Assembly: GCA_035301245.1 (NCBI GenBank)
Contig: DATGUS010000039.1
Coordinates: 1-10,196, forward strand
Length of the DNA: 10,196 nt
Origin: Alloiococcus sp035301245
GTDB lineage: Bacteria; Bacillota; Bacilli; Lactobacillales; Carnobacteriaceae_A
Direction of reading: 5' to 3'
The position numbers and the translations under genes were made by a program. The notes beneath the pieces are model-generated. The model made no database searches. It was not told the origin of the DNA and saw only the letters and a list, made by a program, of their open reading frames with translations. How positions within the stretch are numbered: position 1 is the first letter of the stretch; each line of letters starts with the position of its first letter. This document shows, piece after piece, positions 1-5,714 of the stretch.

Positions 1-366
1 AATGATCCGACACCTGATGATATTTATGACGGGGACATTCCAGAAATAAAAGATGCTGATATAGTCGTGGTAAATATTACTGGTGGCTTACAAGACGGAA
101 CAATGACGGAAGTCGGTTTCGTTACTGGATATAACGAAGCACACGAAGAGAATGAAAATAATAAGAACATTAAATTATTAGGCTTTACAACGAGTACAAG
201 GCTACTAAAACCGCAACACCACAAAGGAATGGCTTCAGCCAGTGCTAGTGCTTTAGCTTTAGGAATGATTGAAAGACACGGCACATTCGTAGGCGATGAA
301 CGTAATTTATATGAATACTTATCAAAGGAGAATACCAATGAACTTACAATACAAACTACTATCTAA
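1..366 (+). CDS. Nucleoside 2-deoxyribosyltransferase, 3' part (5' end outside window)
   Basis: The reading frame is open from base 1, so this is the C-terminal 121 residues of a longer protein; family members are usually about 150-165 aa, so some 30-45 residues are probably missing. Visible residues 18-40 contain ADIVVVNITGG followed by DGTMTEVGF, which fits the nucleoside 2-deoxyribosyltransferase family: a hydrophobic strand, then D-x-G-T and a Glu (E37 of the visible part) in the position of the catalytic nucleophile. These enzymes move deoxyribose between nucleobases in the cytoplasm and serve nucleotide salvage, which suits its place directly before a dUTPase. Its last 29 bases overlap the dUTPase start, suggesting translational coupling. 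Family assignment is by motif and is good; substrate preference cannot be read from the sequence. Confidence 0.75.
   Translation, partial: NDPTPDDIYDGDIPEIKDADIVVVNITGGLQDGTMTEVGFVTGYNEAHEENENNKNIKLLGFTTSTRLLKPQHHKGMASASASALALGMIERHGTFVGDERNLYEYLSKENTNELTIQTTI
324..330 (+). promoter_or_regulatory. Ribosome binding site that sets the dUTPase start
   Basis: AAAGGAG lies seven bases before the ATG at 338. The longer in-frame ATG at 296 has no such site, and its extra 14 residues would precede the normal dUTPase N-terminus, so 338 is the start. The site lies inside the upstream coding sequence. Confidence 0.85.
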
Positions 367-766
367 CACAGCGAAACAACCTACACGTGCGCATTCAACA
401 GATGCAGGAATTGATTTATACACGGACGAAGAATATACATTATCTTCACAAGAGAAGCGTGTGATAAAAACAGGTGTCGCAATTAATATACCGAAAGGTT
501 ATGTCGGACTGCTCACTGGAAGAAGTGGGATATCATCTAAAACAGATTTAGTCGTTACGCTTGGAGTTATCGATAGTGGTTATCATGGTGATATTGGAAT
601 CAATGTGAAGAACGATTCAGTATATCAATCGTATACAATTAAGCAACATATGAAGTTAGCGCAGTTATTGATCGTACCAATCGCTACACCTTACTTAACA
701 TTAGTCCATGCGTTTGATGAACAGACAGAACGAAACACTAAAGGCTTTGGGAGTAGTGGAGAATAG
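338..766 (+). CDS. dut: dUTPase, trimeric type
   Basis: A 142-aa deoxyuridine triphosphatase that converts dUTP to dUMP and pyrophosphate, keeping uracil out of phage DNA and supplying dUMP for dTTP synthesis. All five motifs of the trimeric family are in order: I, AHSTDAGIDLY (18-28); II, GRSGIS (61-66); III, GVIDSGYHGDIGI (76-88), with catalytic Asp79 and uracil-facing Tyr82; IV, KLAQLLI (106-112); V, the glycine-rich RNTKGFGSSG (132-141). The length is that of the minimal trimeric enzyme; it lacks the extra insert found in the longer dUTPases of S. aureus phages such as phi11 and 80alpha, which act as island derepressors. The start at 338 is fixed by the AAAGGAG site. It overlaps the deoxyribosyltransferase gene by 29 bases and ends 11 bases before the activator gene. 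Confidence 0.96.
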   Translation: MNLQYKLLSNTAKQPTRAHSTDAGIDLYTDEEYTLSSQEKRVIKTGVAINIPKGYVGLLTGRSGISSKTDLVVTLGVIDSGYHGDIGINVKNDSVYQSYTIKQHMKLAQLLIVPIATPYLTLVHAFDEQTERNTKGFGSSGE

Positions 767-777
767 GAGAGTGTGTA

Positions 778-1191
778 ATGTCTAAGATAAAACGTACGAT
801 AAGAGAACACATTAAAGATTATTTATATAACTATGATTGGTTAGAAGAAGAGATAGGTGAAATAAGAGAGTCAATCATCACACCATACATTGAAACAGAT
901 ACTAATGTAGGTGGTGGGCAATCAAACATACCCTCTTCACCTGATGAGATGAAAGCTATTAAACTGGCAGATAATATAAGATTAACGCAACTTGAAAGAA
1001 TGAAATGGGCGATTGACGATGTATATAATCAAATGGATGATACAGGTAAAACATTCATGAAACTATATTACAAAGAGAACTACCTAACAATAGATGGGAT
1101 TGCAATGGAGATAGGTGTATCATCTAGGACAGCGAAGCGATTAAATACTAAGATTATTATTGAGATTGCAGAAAGAGTAGGCTGGCACTAA
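778..1191 (+). CDS. rinA: RinA/ArpU-family late transcription activator
   Basis: A 137-aa DNA-binding protein. The segment ITPYIETDTNVGGG (34-47) is characteristic of RinA-type proteins of staphylococcal phages, and the C-terminal part (about 90-130) has the look of a sigma-region-4-like helix-turn-helix: MKLYYKENYLT, then IAMEIGVSSRTAKRLNTKI. In phi11 and 80alpha, RinA activates the terminase/structural operon; the same role here is inferred from homology and from position immediately upstream of HNH-terS-terL. AGGAG at 765-769 overlaps the dUTPase stop codon and is eight bases from the ATG, so the gene is probably cotranscribed with dut. The last codons contain one of two TGGCAC repeats that may be this protein's own operator. 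The symbol follows family usage; identity to a particular RinA was not measured. Confidence 0.85.
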   Translation: MSKIKRTIREHIKDYLYNYDWLEEEIGEIRESIITPYIETDTNVGGGQSNIPSSPDEMKAIKLADNIRLTQLERMKWAIDDVYNQMDDTGKTFMKLYYKENYLTIDGIAMEIGVSSRTAKRLNTKIIIEIAERVGWH

Positions 1192-1199
1192 GTTGGCAC
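1183..1199 (+). repeat. TGGCAC direct repeat, 11-bp period; candidate activator operator
   Basis: TGGCAC occurs at 1183-1188, inside the last codons of the activator gene, and again at 1194-1199, exactly 11 bp later, so both copies face the same side of the helix. A further TTGGCA sits at 1257-1262. A pair centred near 1191, about 40 bp before a -10-like element, is where an activator would bind. Binding by the RinA-like protein is inferred. Confidence 0.5.
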
Positions 1200-1234
1200 T
1201 TCTCATACTTACTTTTAAAGTATTATGATACTAT
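1193..1234 (+). promoter_or_regulatory. Candidate late promoter
   Basis: Two readings are possible. (a) An activator-dependent extended -10: TG at 1226-1227 followed by TACTAT at 1229-1234, with no good -35 at the right distance and the TGGCAC pair upstream; transcription would start near 1241. (b) A sigma-A type promoter: TTGGCA at 1193-1198 (5/6 match to TTGACA), 17 bp, then TAAAGT at 1216-1221 (4/6). Both place the start in the gap before the HNH gene, as expected for the late operon. No experiment supports either. Confidence 0.45.
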
Positions 1235-1251
1235 AGAAAATTATTCTATAG
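1231..1251. repeat. Perfect 8-bp inverted repeat over the putative transcription start
   Basis: CTATAGAA (1231-1238), a 5-base spacer and TTCTATAG (1244-1251) form a perfect palindrome. It overlaps the -10-like element and is not followed by a T-run, so it is not a terminator. It could be an operator for a dimeric protein or a weak hairpin near the mRNA 5' end. Confidence 0.6.
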
Positions 1252-1280
1252 ACTCATTGGCAGACTCCTTAAATTAATCT

Positions 1281-1313
1281 AGAGTGCTAGTAACTTACTA
1301 GCGCTCTTTTTTT
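1281..1313 (+). terminator. Intrinsic terminator between activator and HNH genes
   Basis: The left arm AGAGTGCTAGTA (1281-1292) and right arm TACTAGCGCTCT (1296-1307) form a 12-bp stem with one G-U pair and a 3-base loop, followed by seven T (1307-1313). This is a strong Rho-independent terminator. It would end the early transcript that includes the activator gene, but it also lies downstream of the candidate late promoter, so late transcription would have to read through it. Confidence 0.85.
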
Positions 1314-1340
1314 ATTACAAAAGAATAGTAGGTGTAGGTC

Positions 1341-1640
1341 ATGAACAGAAAGAAGTTCTATAAGTCTAACGCATGGCAAGTGATTAGACGTCAAGCATTG
1401 AAGCGTGACAATTATGAGTGTCAACGTTGTAAGTCTTTAGGTCGTGTAACAGTAGACAATCATAACAAACATAAGACGTTAGATGTTCACCATATAAAAG
1501 ACTTAATGGATAGACCAGATTTGGCCTATGACATTGATAATTTAGTTACGGTGTGTGTGAAATGCCATAATTATTTAGAAAATAGATTTCAACAACAAAA
1601 AAGAAAAGAAAACAAATGGGCGCACGATGAAAAATGGTAA
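1341..1640 (+). CDS. HNH endonuclease, packaging-associated
   Basis: A small 99-aa nuclease of the HNH family. The zinc ligands form two CxxC pairs, C27-QR-C30 and C72-VK-C75, flanking the DVHHIKD segment (His50/His51); Asn67 and His76 complete an H-N-H arrangement. In cos-type phages of Gram-positive bacteria with this gene order, the HNH protein acts with the large terminase and is needed for cutting at cos during packaging. That role is inferred here from position, directly before a candidate cos region and terS. The start is preceded by a weak AGGTG (1330-1334), six bases from the ATG; no better in-frame start is seen. The C-terminus (84-99) is lysine-rich and probably contacts DNA. Confidence 0.92.
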   Translation: MNRKKFYKSNAWQVIRRQALKRDNYECQRCKSLGRVTVDNHNKHKTLDVHHIKDLMDRPDLAYDIDNLVTVCVKCHNYLENRFQQQKRKENKWAHDEKW

Positions 1641-1663
1641 ACAAATCCCCCGGTCGAATCCAA

Positions 1664-1680
1664 ATGAAAGTGTATGAAAG
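1664..1680 (+). repeat. ATGAAAG direct repeat, 10-bp period, in the candidate cos region
   Basis: ATGAAAG occurs at 1664-1670 and 1674-1680, one helical turn apart, between the C5 and G5 tracts. This spacing suits binding by a small-terminase oligomer. Function is inferred. Confidence 0.5.
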
Positions 1681-1704
1681 CTTGGGGGAACGGGCAGGGC
1701 AATC

Positions 1705-1730
1705 ATTTTGCCAGTGTGACAGAATTTTGC
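1705..1730 (+). repeat. ATTTTGC direct repeat, 19-bp period, in the candidate cos region
   Basis: ATTTTGC occurs at 1705-1711 and 1724-1730, close to two helical turns apart. Just upstream GGGCA is doubled in tandem (1692-1696 and 1697-1701). With the ATGAAAG pair these make a cluster of phased repeats before terS. Confidence 0.45.
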
Positions 1731-1750
1731 TTATGTAAGGGGGTGGGGGC

Positions 1751-2077
1751 ATGGCAGTTCCATTAACACAAATAGAAAAATATTTAAAAAACAATACTGA
1801 CCAAGAAAATATAGTAGCAGTTGAAGTAGTCGATAGGTACATTGAACTAATTAGAATGTATCGTCGTATGCAAAGGGAAATAATAAAAGATGGTACAAGA
1901 ACAGTAGTTATTAATGGAAGCCAGGAGTATATCAAAGCTCACCCACTGATAAGTGAAATGAGAAATATTAATGCTCAGCTAGTGAAATTAAAAGCTGATT
2001 TAGATAAACATATCGCTGAACATGCTGAAGCGATGAAGAAAGAAGCGGCTGAGTATAGTGCCGGTGATCTCATGTGA
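1751..2077 (+). CDS. terS: Terminase small subunit, P27 family
   Basis: A 108-aa DNA-recognition subunit of the packaging motor. The central part (about 48-80) has the P27-type pattern TVVINGSQEYIKAHPLI, followed by a helix with NAQLVKLKADL; the N-terminal half carries helical basic stretches (RMYRRMQREI) suited to DNA contact. P27-family proteins form rings that bind cos or pac DNA and hand it to the large subunit. AAGGGGGT at 1737-1743 serves as ribosome binding site seven bases before the ATG and is also the right edge of the candidate cos region. The stop overlaps the terL start in ATGTGA, so the two subunits are translationally coupled. Length and position are normal for the family. Confidence 0.9.
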   Translation: MAVPLTQIEKYLKNNTDQENIVAVEVVDRYIELIRMYRRMQREIIKDGTRTVVINGSQEYIKAHPLISEMRNINAQLVKLKADLDKHIAEHAEAMKKEAAEYSAGDLM

Positions 2078-3735
2078 TACATGAGTATGTGTCTAAATAT
2101 ATTAAGTTATATGAAGACAAGAAAATAAAACTGAATAATGAACGTATCATGTTGATTAAACTTCTTAAAAGTACAATATTCCCGAAAATTGAATCAGGAG
2201 AATTGTATTTTGATGATGTACAAATTAATCAATGTGTAAAGTTTATAGAGCGATGGTTTTTCGAACTTAAAGAGTTTCAGAAATTTCTCATCGCTTTTAT
2301 TTTTCTCAAAGAAAAGAATGGCCATGCTTATTATGATGAGTTTTTGATTATGATGGGTCGTGGTGCAGGAAAGAACGGATTTATTTCTGGATTATCACAC
2401 TATCTATCATCTGAACTACATGGAATTGATAACTATGACGTTTCTATTGTTGCTAACAACGAAAAACAAGCAAAAACCTCTTTCTTTGAGATATATAACA
2501 TAATTGATAGAAATGAAGTTCTACAAAGAGCGTTTAGATTTACGAAGACTGAAATCGAATCGCGTGGCACGAAGTCTATCATTCGTTATCAAACGTCTAA
2601 TGCGAACACTAAAGACGGTGGTCGTGAAGGTGCAATCATATTCGATGAAATCCACCGTTATGAGAACTCTCAAATGGTCGACACGATGACTCAAGGGTTA
2701 GGTAAGGTAAAGCATCCTAGAACGTTTTACATTGGTACAGACGGCACGCTTAGAGATGGTTATTTAGACACAATGAAACGAATTGCAATTAATGTACTTG
2801 AAGGTCAAGCACCTGATAGTCGTTTGTTTCCTTTCATTTGTAAATTGAATGATGAAAAAGAAGTATTTGATGAAAGCAATTGGTCGATGAGTAATCCAAT
2901 GTTTGAAATGGAGTTATCAGATTACGCTGAAACATTATTAAGACGTATACGTACAGAATTTAGAAAGTTTGATTATGATTCAACGTCACGTTCTGAATTT
3001 ATGACTAAGAGAATGAACTTGCCTGAAGAAGACTTCGATAAGATTGTAGCGAAGTGGGAAGACATTAAAGCTGCTAATCGACCAATGCCATTGCTAAATA
3101 ATAGAACAGCAATTGTTGGAATTGACTATGCAAATACAACAGACTTCGCTAGTGTTGGATTTATGTTTAAAGTTGACAATGACATTGTATGGTATCAACA
3201 TTCTTTTGCAAGACGTGAAGTCATCGAGAAAGTATCGTTTGGTCCAGACATGGATGATTGGGAAAAGAAAGGATTCTTAACTATCATTGATGAGCCAACT
3301 ATTGAGCCACATTTACTTGCAGATTGGGTGCATGATACAGCGCTTAAATACAACATTCGTGTTCATAAGATTATGACGGATAGATTTAGATACGATCTAA
3401 TTAAATTAGGTTTTGATAAATATAATCTAACCGAAAAAATCGAACGACTACTGAGTACTGAATCAGTTTATGCTCAAGTATCACCACGTGTGGAACTCAT
3501 GTTTAATAACCGACAAATAATATTCGGTGATGATGAGATGATGCCTTGGTACACAAACAATGTACTCGTACGTATTAAGAAAGACGGAAATAAAACATAT
3601 GAGAAAAAAGACCCAGTAAGACGTAAAACAGATGGATTCCATGCAATGATAGCAGCGCTATTTAGAGTGGATGAAGTTTCAAATAGAGATGTGAAGAAAG
3701 ATATGGACTGGATGGAGCAAATGCTCGGTATGTAA
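2074..3735 (+). CDS. terL: Terminase large subunit (packaging ATPase and nuclease)
   Basis: A 553-aa motor protein that cuts the concatemer and drives DNA into the procapsid. The N-terminal ATPase domain has Walker A G95-R-G-A-G-K100-N101 and Walker B AIIFDEIH (Asp191, Glu192). The C-terminal RNase-H-like nuclease has acidic residues in three expected places: GIDYAN (Asp351), MTDRF (Asp436) and KTDGFHA (Asp520). Asn101 replaces the usual Ser/Thr after the Walker lysine; I recall this variant from related Firmicute phage terminases, so it is probably functional. The start is GTG at 2074, inside the terS stop (ATGTGA); GGTGAT at 2063-2068 is the only weak binding site, so translation is probably coupled to terS. 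Family is Terminase_1-like by motif and context. Confidence 0.95.
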   Translation: MIHEYVSKYIKLYEDKKIKLNNERIMLIKLLKSTIFPKIESGELYFDDVQINQCVKFIERWFFELKEFQKFLIAFIFLKEKNGHAYYDEFLIMMGRGAGKNGFISGLSHYLSSELHGIDNYDVSIVANNEKQAKTSFFEIYNIIDRNEVLQRAFRFTKTEIESRGTKSIIRYQTSNANTKDGGREGAIIFDEIHRYENSQMVDTMTQGLGKVKHPRTFYIGTDGTLRDGYLDTMKRIAINVLEGQAPDSRLFPFICKLNDEKEVFDESNWSMSNPMFEMELSDYAETLLRRIRTEFRKFDYDSTSRSEFMTKRMNLPEEDFDKIVAKWEDIKAANRPMPLLNNRTAIVGIDYANTTDFASVGFMFKVDNDIVWYQHSFARREVIEKVSFGPDMDDWEKKGFLTIIDEPTIEPHLLADWVHDTALKYNIRVHKIMTDRFRYDLIKLGFDKYNLTEKIERLLSTESVYAQVSPRVELMFNNRQIIFGDDEMMPWYTNNVLVRIKKDGNKTYEKKDPVRRKTDGFHAMIAALFRVDEVSNRDVKKDMDWMEQMLGM

Positions 3736-3757
3736 TTAGAAAGGTGGTGTAAAAAGT

Positions 3758-4897
3758 GTGAATCTATTTGAATTTTTGAGTTTTAGACCGAGAGAAAAGA
3801 ATTTAAAGCTGAGCGATCCAATTATCGTTGAAACAACTAGTCGAGTGTATTTAAAACAAATTGCATTAAACGTATGCATAAACTATTTAGCACGTGTATT
3901 TAGTGCAAGTGAATTTCAAATTCGTAAAGACAAAGAAATTATAAAGGACACCTTGCATTACAAGTTAAACGTTAGACCAAACACGGATAGTAGCGCGAGT
4001 GAGTTTTGGCGTACTTTTATTTATCGTTTAATCATGGATAATGAAGTTCTTGTCGTTAAGACTGATACAGATGATTTAGTTATTGCTGAAGATTTTCAAC
4101 GTCATGAATATGCATTGTATGATGATATATTTTCAGATGTAATGATTAAAGATTATACATTCAAACGTAATTTTGAAATGAGTGAGGTAATCTATGTAAC
4201 ATACAACAATACACATTTAGAATCGTTCGTAGATGATTTATATAAAGATTATGGTCGACTGTTTGGACAAATGATGGATAACTCGATGAGACGTCATCAA
4301 TTGCGTGGGTTCTTCAGATTTAAAGATGGAGGCAATTTAACGCAAGAAACGATAAAAAGACAACGTCAAATCATCAGTAAGATTACTGACATGTTTAAGG
4401 ATAACAGTGTTGCTTATGCACCTATTCCAGAAAATATTGAAGTCGAAGACCTGACGCAGTCGAACGCTGGAAAAGACGAAGCGGTTAACGATTTAGTTAA
4501 ATTAAAGCGTGATTTAATCGATGATGTTGCTAAAATGCTCGGTATTCCAGTGAACTTAGTACATGGTGACGTTGCAGACTTAGAAAACACGATGACAGCA
4601 TTCTATAAATTTGGTTTAAAGCCGTTAAACAAGTTAATAAATGATGAGTTAGATGCAAAATTCTTTACAGAAGAAGAGCATTTAGATGGTTATCACGTCA
4701 GAATACTTGGTATTGACCGTAAAGATCCACTTGAATTTGCTGTGCAAATCGACAAACTTATATCATCTGGAACATTTACACCAAATGGTGTGCTTGATTT
4801 ACTTGGTCAACCACTTTCAAACGATGAGAGACTTGATAAATATTACATTACGAAGAACTACAGTGAACAAACATTGAAAGGGGGTGAGGATGAATGA
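3758..4897 (+). CDS. Portal protein, HK97-type
   Basis: A 379-aa protein that forms the dodecameric ring at one vertex of the head, through which TerL pumps DNA and to which the connector binds. Recognisable portal segments are KQIALNVCINYLARVFS (33-49), LNVRPNTDSSASEFWRTF (69-86) with DNEVLVVK just after, and the later MLGIPVNLVHGD. The length is typical for the HK97/phage_portal family of Firmicute siphophages. The start is GTG; AAAGGTGGT at 3740-3748 lies nine bases upstream. The 3' end overlaps the protease gene in ATGA (4894-4897). Neighbours on both sides (terL, protease) fit the usual order. Confidence 0.93.
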   Translation: MNLFEFLSFRPREKNLKLSDPIIVETTSRVYLKQIALNVCINYLARVFSASEFQIRKDKEIIKDTLHYKLNVRPNTDSSASEFWRTFIYRLIMDNEVLVVKTDTDDLVIAEDFQRHEYALYDDIFSDVMIKDYTFKRNFEMSEVIYVTYNNTHLESFVDDLYKDYGRLFGQMMDNSMRRHQLRGFFRFKDGGNLTQETIKRQRQIISKITDMFKDNSVAYAPIPENIEVEDLTQSNAGKDEAVNDLVKLKRDLIDDVAKMLGIPVNLVHGDVADLENTMTAFYKFGLKPLNKLINDELDAKFFTEEEHLDGYHVRILGIDRKDPLEFAVQIDKLISSGTFTPNGVLDLLGQPLSNDERLDKYYITKNYSEQTLKGGEDE

Positions 4898-5682
4898 AGA
4901 AGGTAATCAAGAATGAATCGAAAGACAATAAACACATTCTCACTCTTGTGGGGACAGTCGGTGGTGATAAGTTTTTTGATGAAGAATTCATCTCTGCTAA
5001 GGATGTTAGAGACTCTTTAAAAGATGTAAATAAAGACATCATTGTAAAACTTAACTCTCCTGGTGGTGATGTATTTGCAGGTGTTGAGATTTATAACTAC
5101 TTAGCTTCACTCAATAATCATGTCACAATCGAAATTGTTGGTGTTGCAGCAAGCGCGGCATCACTAATAGCTATGGCTGGTGATTTAGTGATTATGCGTA
5201 CAGGTTCAACAATGATGATTCACGAAGCGTCTACATTTGCTTATGGTACTAAATCGGATATCCAAAAAACATTAAATGCACTAGACACGATTGATAACTC
5301 TATTATTAATATCTATGCAGAACGTACTGGAATGGATATTGAGGATATTCAATCTATGTTACTTGAAGAAACGTGGTTAACTGCAGATGAAGCTGTCAAG
5401 CAAGGTTTTGCAGATAAAAAATCATCTGTTAAAGCAGAGAAGAAAGAGAGAAAGAAAGTGAAAAACCTAATTAAATTTGCTGCTCAAGTTGATGAAGATG
5501 CAGAAGAACAAGATGCAACTGAAACAGAGGAAGAAATGACAGAAGATGAAATCATTCGACGCATCGAAGAATTAGAGAAAAAGGTCGAAGAATTAGAAGA
5601 ACAAAATAATAAGGAAGGTCAGGAAGAAGAAACTGATGATGAAGAGTCTTTCGAGAATAAATCGAAATGGCTCTTTTTTTAA
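4894..5682 (+). CDS. ClpP-like prohead maturation protease with acidic C-terminal extension
   Basis: A 262-aa serine protease of the ClpP (S14) fold that trims the capsid protein during head maturation. Visible signs are NSPGGDV (54-60), the nucleophile Ser87 in GVAASAAS, and His110 in MMIHEAS. The third position, Asp in bacterial ClpP, aligns to Glu159 in LEETWLTADEAV, a form usual in phage members. The protease core ends near 180; a lysine-rich linker then leads to a very acidic, Glu-rich stretch (about 199-253) with a short coiled coil around 219-238. That tail is not part of ClpP and may act as a scaffold inside the procapsid. A strong site (AAAGGGGGTGAGG, 4877-4889) precedes the ATG, which overlaps the portal stop. 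The last codons form an intrinsic terminator. Confidence 0.92.
   Translation: MKKVIKNESKDNKHILTLVGTVGGDKFFDEEFISAKDVRDSLKDVNKDIIVKLNSPGGDVFAGVEIYNYLASLNNHVTIEIVGVAASAASLIAMAGDLVIMRTGSTMMIHEASTFAYGTKSDIQKTLNALDTIDNSIINIYAERTGMDIEDIQSMLLEETWLTADEAVKQGFADKKSSVKAEKKERKKVKNLIKFAAQVDEDAEEQDATETEEEMTEDEIIRRIEELEKKVEELEEQNNKEGQEEETDDEESFENKSKWLFF
5642..5680 (+). terminator. Intrinsic terminator overlapping the protease gene end
   Basis: AAGAGTCTTTCGA (5642-5654) pairs with TCGAAATGGCTCTT (5662-5675) across a 7-base loop: 13 pairs with one U-G and one bulged U, followed by a T-run to 5680. The stem is made of the last protease codons and the stop codon follows the T-run directly. It stands between protease and major capsid genes, inside the structural operon, with no clear promoter after it. 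Confidence 0.75.
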
Positions 5683-5714
5683 TATAAAAAATAATAAAAA
5701 GGTGGAAAATAAAC

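Larger units (their letters stand above)
1641..1750. other. Candidate cos / terminase recognition region
   Basis: This 110-bp gene-free gap between the HNH and terS genes is unlike its surroundings: 55 of 110 bases are G or C in an otherwise AT-rich block. It starts with CCCCCGG (1647-1653), has GGGGG at 1684-1688, and ends with GGGGGTGGGGG (1739-1749). Paired short direct repeats lie between. In HNH-encoding cos phages the cohesive-end site lies close to these genes, so this is the best cos candidate in the window. The cut position cannot be read from sequence alone. Confidence 0.6.

Noticed and set aside
296..337. Upstream ATG adding 14 residues to the dUTPase
   Set aside because: No ribosome site before it, while AAAGGAG precedes the ATG at 338, and the extra residues do not belong to the family N-terminus.
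24..338. Open frame on the - strand, 104 codons
   Set aside because: It is antisense to the deoxyribosyltransferase frame, which has recognisable motifs; no ribosome site or family signal on the - strand.
1698..1712. Small inverted repeat GGCAA-N5-TTGCC in the candidate cos gap
   Set aside because: Only five pairs, with no T-run; could arise by chance and is weaker than the direct repeats.
1546..1935. Open frame on the - strand, 129 codons, crossing the HNH-terS gap
   Set aside because: It overlaps two genes with clear families and the G-tracts of the candidate cos; composition is that of an antisense shadow.
2504..2689. Alternative-frame open stretch inside terL (61 codons)
   Set aside because: It lies wholly within the conserved ATPase domain of TerL and has no ribosome site or recognisable content.
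4686..5042. Open stretches inside portal (+, 4686-4877) and over portal/protease (-, 4848-5042)
   Set aside because: Shadows of well-supported genes in other frames.
5681..5710. Possible promoter before the capsid gene (TATAAA at 5683-5688)
   Set aside because: No -35-like element at a suitable distance; A-rich sequence makes chance TATAAA matches likely.
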